Part shown: one piece after another, positions 1 through 5,480 of the stretch
Numbering within the stretch: the stretch's first letter is position 1
How the letters are laid out: each line of letters opens with the position of its first letter
Source of the DNA: Planctomycetota bacterium
GTDB taxonomy: Bacteria > Planctomycetota > Phycisphaerae > SM23-33 > FEN-1343
Reading direction: 5' to 3'
DNA: 5,691 nt
Assembly (NCBI GenBank): GCA_013203365.1
Contig: JABMQG010000286.1
Coordinates: 1 to 5,691, forward strand
Made by a program: the position numbers and the translations under genes
The notes under the pieces: model-generated
Database searches by the model: none
What the model was told of the DNA's origin: nothing
The model's input: the letters and a program-made list of their open reading frames with translations, nothing else

Positions 1-433
1 ACTTTCCCCTGGCCTGGCGATAGGCCTCAAAATTGATTCGCCGGCGGTAGAGTCCGGTATCGAGCAGTCGACCCTTGACGTGTTCCTCCCAGCCGAGGCG
101 GTCTTTTACCAGGAAATCGACGTGTTCGGGCGTGCCGGATTTATTCTTCCACCACCGCAGCAATGCCCCGTTGCCGTCGCGGACGAGTTTTGTTTCGTCG
201 GTTTCCTCGACGATCTGCTCGGTAAAATCCAGGTCGGCCACCATGTTGAACCATCCACATTCGCAAATATCGAAGCCGAAGTGGTCGGCCAGATTCTCGT
301 CTTGTCGGACGTGGCCGGCGGCGGCCCATTTTTTCTGCGTCTCGGGCCAGAACGACTCGCTTAGGCCGATACGATCGACGCTTTTTCTTTCGAGGATGCG
401 TGTGATTCGTTCCTTGCTGGTTAGCTTGTCCAT
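1..433 (-). CDS. Uroporphyrinogen decarboxylase (URO-D/MtaA-like) family protein, N-terminal part
   Basis: Reading the minus strand from an ATG at 433-431 gives 144 uninterrupted codons that run off the left edge, so the C-terminal part is missing. The protein opens with a TSKERITRIL helix (residues 5-14), then VDRI (19-22), a SFWPET segment (27-32) and DHFGFDI (50-56). Near residues 99-120 comes a SGTPEHVDFLVKDR-type stretch followed by GWEEH. This order is typical of the URO-D superfamily proteins that are not haem enzymes, many of which are corrinoid methyltransferase relatives or uncharacterised. The RQAGRYLPEY motif near the start of genuine HemE is absent, so a haem-synthesis role is unlikely. 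The substrate is unknown. Upstream of the ATG there is only a weak GGGA about 10 nt away. The gene is transcribed divergently from ppdK. Family assignment is fairly confident; function is not. Confidence 0.8.
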   Translation of the reverse strand, partial: MDKLTSKERITRILERKSVDRIGLSESFWPETQKKWAAAGHVRQDENLADHFGFDICECGWFNMVADLDFTEQIVEETDETKLVRDGNGALLRWWKNKSGTPEHVDFLVKDRLGWEEHVKGRLLDTGLYRRRINFEAYRQARGK

Positions 434-511
434 GGCTGAACAATCCCAAAATACTGCCGCCAGCCAGCCGCTCTTTCCCAAGGCTGTCGCCGGGCCGACG
501 AGCAGAGCGGC

Positions 512-539
512 ATTGTAGCTTACGCTCGCCGATCGGCAA
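512..539 (-). promoter_or_regulatory. Candidate sigma-70 promoter for the minus-strand URO-D-like gene
   Basis: On the minus strand TTGCCG (539-534, 4 of 6 matches to TTGACA) lies 16 nt from TACAAT (517-512, 5 of 6 matches to TATAAT). Transcription would begin near 505 and give a leader of about 70 nt before the ATG at 433. A perfect 10-bp palindrome, GCCGATCGGC (528-537), overlaps the -35 and spacer and could serve as an operator. The match is by eye only. Confidence 0.45.
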
Positions 540-550
540 GGCGGATTCAG

Positions 551-564
551 CTGCACAAGTGCAG
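551..564. promoter_or_regulatory. Inverted repeat CTGCAC-AA-GTGCAG, possible operator
   Basis: Two perfect 6-bp arms are separated by AA. The site sits 11 bp beyond the -35 of the candidate minus-strand promoter, where an activator or repressor dimer often binds. No cognate regulator is visible in the window, so the role is inferred from position and symmetry alone. Confidence 0.25.
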
Positions 565-602
565 TCATGAAAATGGCGGATTTGCCGGCCTGACTTGCCC
601 AG

Positions 603-614
603 ACGGCCTCAGCC
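603..614 (+). repeat. 12-bp direct repeat, copy 1 (ACGGCCTCAGCC)
   Basis: This 12-mer recurs exactly at 726-737. The two copies lie on either side of the candidate ppdK promoter, 123 bp apart start to start. It could be a binding site or a relic of a small duplication. No function is assigned. Confidence 0.6.
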
Positions 615-646
615 GGCAGTTGCAGACAAGGTGCCGCGGAAATCGG

Positions 647-675
647 TTGACACGTTCGATTGGCCCAACTAGACT
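647..675 (+). promoter_or_regulatory. Candidate sigma-70 promoter of ppdK
   Basis: A perfect TTGACA (647-652) is followed after exactly 17 nt by TAGACT (670-675, 4 of 6 matches to TATAAT). Transcription would begin near 682, leaving a leader of about 180 nt before the ppdK ATG. The same arrangement, TTGACA-N17-TAGAGT, occurs upstream of dnaA, which strengthens both calls. Confidence 0.6.
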
Positions 676-694
676 GCCGGCTTCACCCTGCTTG

Positions 695-712
695 AGAGAG
701 CCTAGAGAGCCT
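695..712 (+). repeat. Tandem 9-bp repeat, two copies of AGAGAGCCT
   Basis: Two exact adjacent copies (695-703 and 704-712) lie early in the predicted ppdK leader. The GAGAG of the second copy is about 9 nt before a possible small leader ORF at 719. Nothing more can be said from sequence alone. Confidence 0.5.
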
Positions 713-718
713 GTTGGT

Positions 719-772
719 ATGGAATACGGCCTCAGCCAACCCGGTAGGCCGATGCCTGGCAGGGTTCTGTAA
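719..772 (+). CDS. Possible 17-residue leader peptide upstream of ppdK
   Basis: An ATG at 719 opens a short frame, MEYGLSQPGRPMPGRVL, ending at TAA 770-772, wholly inside the predicted ppdK leader. The only ribosome-binding candidate is a GAGAG about 9 nt upstream. No run of one regulatory amino acid is present, which argues against classical attenuation. A frame this short can easily arise by chance, so this is a weak candidate. Confidence 0.12.
   Translation: MEYGLSQPGRPMPGRVL
726..737 (+). repeat. 12-bp direct repeat, copy 2 (ACGGCCTCAGCC)
   Basis: Exact copy of 603-614. This copy falls downstream of the predicted ppdK transcription start, inside the leader, whereas copy 1 is upstream of the -35. 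Confidence 0.6.
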
Positions 773-817
773 AGAAGTTGTTCGGATCCAGGGCCTTCAA
801 CTGGCCCCTGTCGCAGG
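746..817 (+). other. Hairpin-rich segment of the ppdK leader
   Basis: Three small stems can be drawn. AGGC/GCCT (746-757) has a CGAT loop. CAGGGCC (789-795) pairs with GGCC-C-CTG (803-810) with one bulged C. CCTG/CAGG (807-817) has a TCG loop. The second and third share CCTG 807-810, so they exclude each other, and the third is followed shortly by TCTTTT. This could be a folding switch or chance pairing in GC-rich DNA. No known riboswitch consensus was recognised. Confidence 0.2.
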
Positions 818-846
818 CGGTCTTTTCCACGAACCTGCCCTAAACC

Positions 847-854
847 AAGGAGGT
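847..854 (+). promoter_or_regulatory. Strong Shine-Dalgarno of ppdK
   Basis: AAGGAGGT lies 10 nt before the ATG at 865. It is a full match to the anti-Shine-Dalgarno of 16S rRNA and fixes the ppdK start. Confidence 0.85.
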
Positions 855-864
855 CGATACGACC

Positions 865-3570
865 ATGGCGAAACGAAGCACGACTAAGAGCAAAACATCT
901 GTTAAAAAAAGCAAGTTCGTCTACTTCTTCGGCGGCGGCAAGAGCGAAGGCAAGAAAGAGATGAAGGCCCTGCTCGGAGGCAAGGGCGCCAACCTGGCCG
1001 AGATGTCTACTCTGGGCCTGCCCGTGCCGCCGGGGTTCACCATAACCACTGAGGTATGCGACCTGTACTATCGGCTCGGGCGTAAGTACCCCGCGGGCAT
1101 GGACGACCAGATCGACGCGAACATTTGCAGGCTGGAGAAGTTGACAGGCAAGACATTCGGGAGAGGTTCAAACCCGCTGCTGGTCAGCGTCCGTAGCGGC
1201 GCCGCCGCCAGCATGCCGGGGATGATGGACACCGTGCTGAACCTGGGTCTGAACGACCAGACACTCCCGGCGTTGATCAAGCTGACCGGCAACGAGCGGT
1301 TCGCCTGGGATGCCTATCGGCGGTTCATGCAGATGTTCGGCGACGTTGTGCTAGGCATAGAACACGGTGATTTCGAGCACGCACTGGAGGCCGTCAAGAA
1401 GCGTCACAAGGCCAAGCTGGACACTGACCTGACCGCCGACGGCCTCAAGGAGGTCTGCTGCGAGTACGCGAAGGTGTACAAGAAAGCCCGCAAGGAATTC
1501 CCTCAGGATGCGCGCGAGCAATTGCGTCTGGCCGTTGACGCGGTATTCGGCTCATGGAACAACCCACGGGCAATAAAGTACCGCCAACTCAACGACATTC
1601 GCGGCTTGCTGGGCACGGCCGTGAACGTACAGACAATGGTGTTCGGAAACATGGGCTCCACAAGCGGTACGGGCGTGGCGTTTACGCGGAACCCGTCCAC
1701 GGGCGAGAATAAGTTCTACGGCGAGTATCTCATGAACGCCCAAGGCGAAGACGTCGTCGCCGGCATCCGCACCCCGCAGCCTATCACCACATTGGCCGAG
1801 GTGGACGGCCCTTCTTACAAGCAACTGGTCGCCATTCGCGGCACTTTGGAGAAGCACTACCGCGACATGCAGGACCTGGAGTTCACCATCGAGCAAGGCA
1901 AGCTCTACATCCTGCAAACCCGCAACGGCAAGCGAACCGCAACCGCAGCCATCAAGACCGCCTCCGACATGATCGCAGAGGGCCTTATCAGCGAGAAAGA
2001 GGCCATCATGCGAATCGAGCCCAAGACCCTGGAACAATTGTTGCACCCGACGTTCGACCCGAAAGCGGAGAAACGGGCCAGGCAGATCGGGGCGGGCCTG
2101 CCGGCCAGTCCTGGTGCGGCAACCGGACGAATCGTCTTTTCCGCCCACCATGCCGAGGAACAGTCCGAGCTGGGCGAGCCGGTCGTGCTGGTGCGCATCG
2201 AGACAAGTCCCGAGGACATCGGCGGGATGAGCGTGGCCAAAGGCATCCTGACCAGCCGGGGCGGCATGACCAGCCACGCGGCCGTCGTGGCCCGTGGGAT
2301 GGGCAAGTGCTGCGTCGCCGGCTGCTCCGACGTCGCAATCGACTACAAGAAACGCACACTCACCGCAGCCGGCATTACGCTGAAGGAAGGTGATTGGATC
2401 AGTCTGAACGGCTCGGCCGGGACGGTCTACGAAGGCCAAATCGACACCGTTCACCCGCAACTTACCGGCCCGTTCGGGATGATAATGAAGCTGGCCGACA
2501 AGTACCGCACGCTTGGTGTCCGGGCCAATGCCGACACCCCGCACGACGCCGCCATCGCCGTGAAGTTCGGGGCCGAGGGCATCGGTCTGACACGCACCGA
2601 GCACATGTTTTTCGAGGGCAACCGCATCATCGCTATGCGGGAGATGATCCTCGCCGAAGACCAGGCCGGCCGCAAGAAGGCCCTCAAGAAGCTGCTACCT
2701 CTCCAGAGAAAAGACTTCATCGGCATCTTCAAGGCTTTGGCAGGCCGGCCGGCTACCATAAGGTTCCTGGACCCGCCGCTGCACGAGTTCGTTCCGCACG
2801 ACAAGGCCGGACAGTTGCAGATGGCCAAGGCCATGGGCGTCAGCGAGGCCACAATCAAGGCCAAGGTCGAATCACTGTTTGAATTCAATCCCATGCTGGG
2901 CCATCGTGGATGTCGGCTGGGGCTGACGTACCCGGAAATAACCGCGATGCAGGCCCGCGCGATCTTCGAGGCCGCCTTCGCCGTAAAGGGCGCCAAGCCG
3001 GAGATCATGATCCCGCTGGTCGGAAACGTCAAAGAGTTGGCCGATCAGAAGAAGATCGTGCTGGAGACCCTGGCCGAGGTCATGGCCGCCAAGAAGGTGA
3101 AGAAGTTGCCGTTTGAATACAAGATCGGCACGATGATCGAAGTGCCTCGCGGCGCCATTACCGCCGACGAGATTGCTGCTGAGGCGGAGTTCTTCAGCTT
3201 CGGCACCAACGACCTGACGCAGATGGGCTGCGGCTTCAGCCGGGACGATGCCGGTAGGTTCCTCGGGGAGTACTTGAATAAAGGCATCTACGAGTATGAC
3301 CCATTTCAGACCATCGACCGCGCGGGTGTGGGCGAACTGATCCGTATCGCCGTTGAGAAAGGGCGAAGAACCCGCCCGAACATCAAGCTTGGCATCTGCG
3401 GCGAACACGGAGGCGACCCGTCTAGCGTGGAATTCTGCCATCAGGTGGGCCTGGATTACGTCAGTTGCTCGCCCTACCGCGTACCCATTGCCCGCCTGGC
3501 CGCCGCACAGGCCGCCATTCGCAACGGCGAGTCGAAGAAGGCAAGGAACAAAACCGCCAAGGCCCGCTAG
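865..3570 (+). CDS. ppdK: Pyruvate, phosphate dikinase
   Basis: This cytosolic enzyme interconverts pyruvate + ATP + Pi and PEP + AMP + PPi. Its 901 residues slightly exceed the usual 870-880. The ATP-grasp half (about 18-370) shows GGKGANLAEM (K40), VSVRSGA (R110) and QTRNGKRT (R353). The swivelling domain carries GGMTSHAAVVARG with the phosphorylated His471. The PEP/pyruvate barrel (from about 535) has R577 in GLTRTEH, R633 in IRFLDPP, E759, N782 in GTNDLTQM and catalytic Cys845 in GICGEHGGDP. These correspond to known residues of the Clostridium symbiosum enzyme at near-constant offsets (+14 to +18). Thr469, two before the His, is equivalent to the Thr phosphorylated by regulatory proteins in plants. 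Full-length PPDK rather than PEP synthase is clear. Oddities are a Lys/Ser/Thr-rich N-terminal extension (about residues 1-17) and a basic tail ESKKARNKTAKAR. The gene has its own promoter and a strong Shine-Dalgarno. It is probably monocistronic. Confidence 0.97.
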   Translation: MAKRSTTKSKTSVKKSKFVYFFGGGKSEGKKEMKALLGGKGANLAEMSTLGLPVPPGFTITTEVCDLYYRLGRKYPAGMDDQIDANICRLEKLTGKTFGRGSNPLLVSVRSGAAASMPGMMDTVLNLGLNDQTLPALIKLTGNERFAWDAYRRFMQMFGDVVLGIEHGDFEHALEAVKKRHKAKLDTDLTADGLKEVCCEYAKVYKKARKEFPQDAREQLRLAVDAVFGSWNNPRAIKYRQLNDIRGLLGTAVNVQTMVFGNMGSTSGTGVAFTRNPSTGENKFYGEYLMNAQGEDVVAGIRTPQPITTLAEVDGPSYKQLVAIRGTLEKHYRDMQDLEFTIEQGKLYILQTRNGKRTATAAIKTASDMIAEGLISEKEAIMRIEPKTLEQLLHPTFDPKAEKRARQIGAGLPASPGAATGRIVFSAHHAEEQSELGEPVVLVRIETSPEDIGGMSVAKGILTSRGGMTSHAAVVARGMGKCCVAGCSDVAIDYKKRTLTAAGITLKEGDWISLNGSAGTVYEGQIDTVHPQLTGPFGMIMKLADKYRTLGVRANADTPHDAAIAVKFGAEGIGLTRTEHMFFEGNRIIAMREMILAEDQAGRKKALKKLLPLQRKDFIGIFKALAGRPATIRFLDPPLHEFVPHDKAGQLQMAKAMGVSEATIKAKVESLFEFNPMLGHRGCRLGLTYPEITAMQARAIFEAAFAVKGAKPEIMIPLVGNVKELADQKKIVLETLAEVMAAKKVKKLPFEYKIGTMIEVPRGAITADEIAAEAEFFSFGTNDLTQMGCGFSRDDAGRFLGEYLNKGIYEYDPFQTIDRAGVGELIRIAVEKGRRTRPNIKLGICGEHGGDPSSVEFCHQVGLDYVSCSPYRVPIARLAAAQAAIRNGESKKARNKTAKAR

Positions 3571-3600
3571 GGGCCGGCGGCGGCAAAGACCCGGCGTTCA

Positions 3601-3620
3601 AGCCTTTTCGGCTAAAAGCT
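3601..3620 (+). terminator. Weak hairpin just after ppdK
   Basis: AGCC-TTTTC-GGCT (3601-3613) can form, or alternatively CTTTT/AAAAG (3604-3608 with 3614-3618). No T tract follows on the plus strand, so it may be a 3'-end stabilising hairpin rather than a true intrinsic terminator. Confidence 0.2.
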
Positions 3621-3633
3621 AAAATGAGATGCA

Positions 3634-3665
3634 TCCCAGTAGAAATACGTTGGGAATTTGTTTTT
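3634..3665 (+). terminator. Possible intrinsic terminator of ppdK
   Basis: TCCCA (3634-3638) pairs with TGGGA (3651-3655) across a 12-nt loop and is followed by AATTTGTTTTT. The stem is only 5 bp, so termination may be partial and transcripts could read into dnaA. The T tract abuts the TTGACA of the next promoter. Confidence 0.35.
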
Positions 3666-3692
3666 GACAGAACGGCTGTTTTTTGATAGAGT
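3664..3692 (+). promoter_or_regulatory. Candidate promoter of dnaA (consensus -35, extended -10)
   Basis: TTGACA (3664-3669) is followed after 17 nt by TAGAGT (3687-3692, 4 of 6). The -10 is preceded by TGA (3684-3686), which gives the TGn extended -10 feature, and a T-rich stretch lies just upstream of the -35. Transcription would begin near 3699, giving a leader of about 255 nt. A small ACAG/CTGT hairpin plus six Ts (3667-3684) overlaps the promoter and could instead be read as a terminator. Confidence 0.6.
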
Positions 3693-3818
3693 TTCAGCCC
3701 GTTCAGTCACTGCCGATCGGGGCGGTACTTCCGCGAGGAAGAGTGGACGTGGGGTCTTCTGGAACAGTTGACGATTGAATGTGGCTGCTCCATCAGGTCG
3801 AGCGAAGACGGCGTGAGC

Positions 3819-3825
3819 AAGGAGG
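3819..3825 (+). promoter_or_regulatory. Shine-Dalgarno-like AAGGAGG within a leader stem
   Basis: This near-perfect ribosome-binding sequence precedes the GTG of a small ORF at 3833 by 7 nt. Six of its bases (3820-3825) pair with CCTCCT at 3868-3873, so it would be hidden when the leader is folded. It may alternatively be only a helix arm. Confidence 0.35.
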
Positions 3826-3832
3826 GTCGAGT

Positions 3833-3916
3833 GTGCGATATCTGTGCATAGTCGATACAGGGCAACACCTCCTGCTTAGACCTTTAGGGCCGTCGAAAAA
3901 CGTTATCTGTGAGTAA
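3833..3916 (+). CDS. Possible 27-residue small ORF in the dnaA leader
   Basis: A GTG at 3833, 7 nt after AAGGAGG, opens a frame of 27 codons ending at TAA 3914-3916, 37 nt before the dnaA ATG. The peptide begins MRYLCIVDTGQHLLLRPLG and ends KNVICE. It resembles no family I recognise and shows no membrane segment or metal-binding pattern. The frame differs from that of dnaA, so it is not a broken dnaA start. The frame covers the 3' arm of the stem that hides its own ribosome-binding site, an arrangement seen in translation-coupled leaders. Its length is compatible with chance; the main support is the Shine-Dalgarno. Confidence 0.25.
   Translation: MRYLCIVDTGQHLLLRPLGPSKNVICE
3843..3851 (-). 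promoter_or_regulatory. Near-match DnaA box
   Basis: The minus strand reads CTATGCACA, one mismatch from TTATNCACA. It lies in the dnaA leader, where DnaA autoregulation would act, but a single-mismatch 9-mer is weak evidence alone. Confidence 0.25.
3908..3916 (-). promoter_or_regulatory. Second near-match DnaA box
   Basis: The minus strand reads TTACTCACA, one mismatch from TTATNCACA, in the same orientation as the site at 3843-3851 and 65 bp away. No cluster dense enough for a replication origin is present. Confidence 0.25.
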
Positions 3917-3953
3917 CTGTCTTAAATGATCGCTGGCGGTTCGTTGAAAGGCG

Positions 3954-5297
3954 ATGAAGTTGACTGCTGTGGACACCGGTCTCTGGCTACGGATCACGGA
4001 ACACGTGGTCGCACACGGCGGGAACCTAATTCGGCCGTGGTTTGCGCAGTTGGATCCGATTGCCATGGAGCACGGCCTCCTGGAGATTCAGGCGCCTGGG
4101 GAGACAGAGCGGCAATATCTTCAGCAGCATGCCATGCGGCTGTTTACCGACGCGGCCCAGGCGGCCACCGGCCGTCTGGTCGGCGTGTGCTTTCTGGCTG
4201 AAGACAACTCGCAAAAGCCTCCGGCCAGCGATGCGGATAAGGCATCGCCGGGTCAAACCGGCTTCGAGGACACCCCGCCGATCAATGGGGATTACACCTT
4301 CGAGTCGTTGGTAGCAGGTCCGTGCAATCGACTAGCACACGCGGCCTGCCTGGCGGTTTGCGAATCGCCAGGAAGAACCTACAACCCACTGTTCATTCAT
4401 GGCGACGTCGGGCTGGGAAAGACCCACCTGCTGCATGCCCTCTGCCACGCACTGGCCCATCGCGGCGACGGCTTTCGCTATTGCATGCTGAGTTGCGAGA
4501 CGTTTGTAAACCATTTTATCGGAGCGGTCGAGCGGGGAGATCTGCATAATTTTCGTTACCGCTACAGGCACGCAGACGTGCTGGTCATCGACGACGTGCA
4601 GTTCCTGGCCGGCCGCGAGCAGACGCAGGAAGAGTTCTTCCACACGTTCAACGCACTGTACCAGACGCAGAAACAGATCGTCCTGTCCTGCGACCGAAGC
4701 CCGGCGGAGATCCCGCACTTGGAAGACCGCCTGGTAAGCCGGTTCAGTTGGGGCCTGGTGGCCCGAGTTGACAAGCCGGCCTACGAAACCCGCGTCGCCA
4801 TCATTCGCAAGAAGGCCAAGTTGCGTAACCTCGCCCTGCCGGAAGACGTGATCTGCCGGATCGCCGGGGCCATCGATTCAAATCCGCGAGAGTTGGAGGG
4901 CGCACTGGCCAAAGTGGCCATGCTTGCAAAGGTGTACGATCGCCCAATCGACATGGCGATCTGCATCGAGGCGTTCGGCGCCGAAGAGGCCCCGCAGCAG
5001 CCAGAGATCACCGTTGAACGTATCCTCGACGCCGTCACCGGCCGATTCAACGTCCGCCTTGCCGACCTGCAAAGCAAGAAGCGGACCAAGAGCATCGTGT
5101 ATCCTCGGCAGGTTTGCATGTACCTGGCCCGCAGCCTGACGCGGCACAGCCTGGAGGAGATTGGCGGGTACTTCGGCGGCCGGGACCATACTACCGTGCT
5201 GCACGCCAATCGGACCATTCAAAACCTGCGAGATAATGACGGTCAGGTCAACGCCTTGCTGGAACACATGACTCGGGAGCTCCAGCGAAGCTTGTAG
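3954..5297 (+). CDS. dnaA: Chromosomal replication initiator protein DnaA
   Basis: DnaA binds DnaA boxes at the origin, oligomerises in its ATP form, melts DNA and recruits the helicase. At 447 residues it is full length. Domain I (about 1-83) contains GLWLRI and the PWFAQLDP segment. Domain II (about 84-112) is a short polar linker. Domain III starts near YTF (114-116) and has Walker A GDVGLGKT (150-157, K156), Walker B VLVIDD (209-214), a sensor-I region with SCDR (D247), the box VII arginine finger R263 in SRF, and sensor-II R312 in NPRELEGAL. Domain IV (352-447) ends with the DNA-binding signature GGRDHTTVLHA (408-418). The ATG at 3954 is the first start after an in-frame stop (3945-3947). 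Its Shine-Dalgarno is poor: AAAGG ends only 2 nt before the ATG, so TTG at 3960 is an alternative start. dnaE, not the more usual dnaN, follows. Confidence 0.97.
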   Translation: MKLTAVDTGLWLRITEHVVAHGGNLIRPWFAQLDPIAMEHGLLEIQAPGETERQYLQQHAMRLFTDAAQAATGRLVGVCFLAEDNSQKPPASDADKASPGQTGFEDTPPINGDYTFESLVAGPCNRLAHAACLAVCESPGRTYNPLFIHGDVGLGKTHLLHALCHALAHRGDGFRYCMLSCETFVNHFIGAVERGDLHNFRYRYRHADVLVIDDVQFLAGREQTQEEFFHTFNALYQTQKQIVLSCDRSPAEIPHLEDRLVSRFSWGLVARVDKPAYETRVAIIRKKAKLRNLALPEDVICRIAGAIDSNPRELEGALAKVAMLAKVYDRPIDMAICIEAFGAEEAPQQPEITVERILDAVTGRFNVRLADLQSKKRTKSIVYPRQVCMYLARSLTRHSLEEIGGYFGGRDHTTVLHANRTIQNLRDNDGQVNALLEHMTRELQRSL

Positions 5298-5420
5298 GCC
5301 CGCCCGCCCAATCCGCACATCCGGGTCAAGCGAAAACGAAAACACCCCCCACCGGCAGAGCCAATGCCACCTGTATCGCTGGTCTTATTGCATTGCGCAC
5401 TGGAACGCCTCACCGTCGGC

Positions 5421-5429
5421 TGGTATAGT
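5421..5429 (+). promoter_or_regulatory. Extended -10 promoter candidate for dnaE
   Basis: TGG followed directly by TATAGT (5424-5429, 5 of 6) forms an extended -10 element. At 17-nt spacing the -35 is poor (TGGAAC, 5401-5406), as is usual for extended -10 promoters. The start site would be near 5436, about 45 nt before the dnaE ATG. No convincing terminator was seen between the dnaA stop and this site, so read-through from dnaA is also possible. Confidence 0.45.
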
Positions 5430-5480
5430 TTGCCGTAGTACTTTGCCAAGACCAAGGGCCTGCCCGGAAAGTTAGCAGCC

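Larger units (their letters stand above)
3728..3878 (+). ncRNA. Candidate structured leader RNA upstream of dnaA
   Basis: Three successive stem-loops can be drawn. The first is CTTCC/GGAAG (3728-3732 with 3737-3741), capped by a GCGA (GNRA-type) tetraloop. The second is GTCTTC (3754-3759) with GAAGAC (3804-3809), continued by TGGAACAG (3760-3767) with CTGCTCCA (3785-3792), one mismatch. The third pairs 3814-3825 with 3868-3878 (10 Watson-Crick pairs, one G-U, one bulged A) and encloses a hairpin, 3836-3841 with 3848-3854 (6 pairs, one bulged G). The segment begins about 30 nt after the predicted start site. It matches no RNase P, SRP, tmRNA or riboswitch consensus I could recall. It may be a regulatory leader, an independent small RNA, or fortuitous pairing in GC-rich DNA. 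Confidence 0.35.

Noticed and set aside
75..518. Plus-strand frames of 147 and 94 codons near the left edge
   Set aside because: Both are antisense to the URO-D-like gene and show no domain or ribosome-binding site.
141..539. A 132-codon minus-strand frame overlapping the URO-D-like gene
   Set aside because: The overlapping frame from 433 has clear family motifs, while this one is Arg-rich low-complexity sequence typical of an out-of-frame shadow.
1552..2604. A 350-codon open frame on the minus strand inside ppdK
   Set aside because: It is antisense to an unmistakable PPDK gene, its product has no recognisable domain, and long antisense frames are common in GC-rich coding DNA.
3667..3684. 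ACAG/CTGT hairpin followed by six Ts as the ppdK terminator
   Set aside because: The stem is only 4 bp and coincides with a better-supported promoter (TTGACA, extended -10), so it is noted there rather than called separately.
3667..3756. RNase P-like fragments (GACAGAACGGCT and GAGGAAGAGTGGAC)
   Set aside because: They only loosely resemble the conserved 3' and 5' RNase P segments, are in the wrong order, and the region is too short for RNase P RNA.
3797..3896. Four GTCGA pentamers in the dnaA leader
   Set aside because: Spacing is irregular (29, 25 and 41 bp) and a 5-mer at this frequency in GC-rich DNA is not persuasive.
3571..3953. oriC next to dnaA
   Set aside because: Only two single-mismatch DnaA boxes and no AT-rich repeat region are present, which is too little for an origin call.
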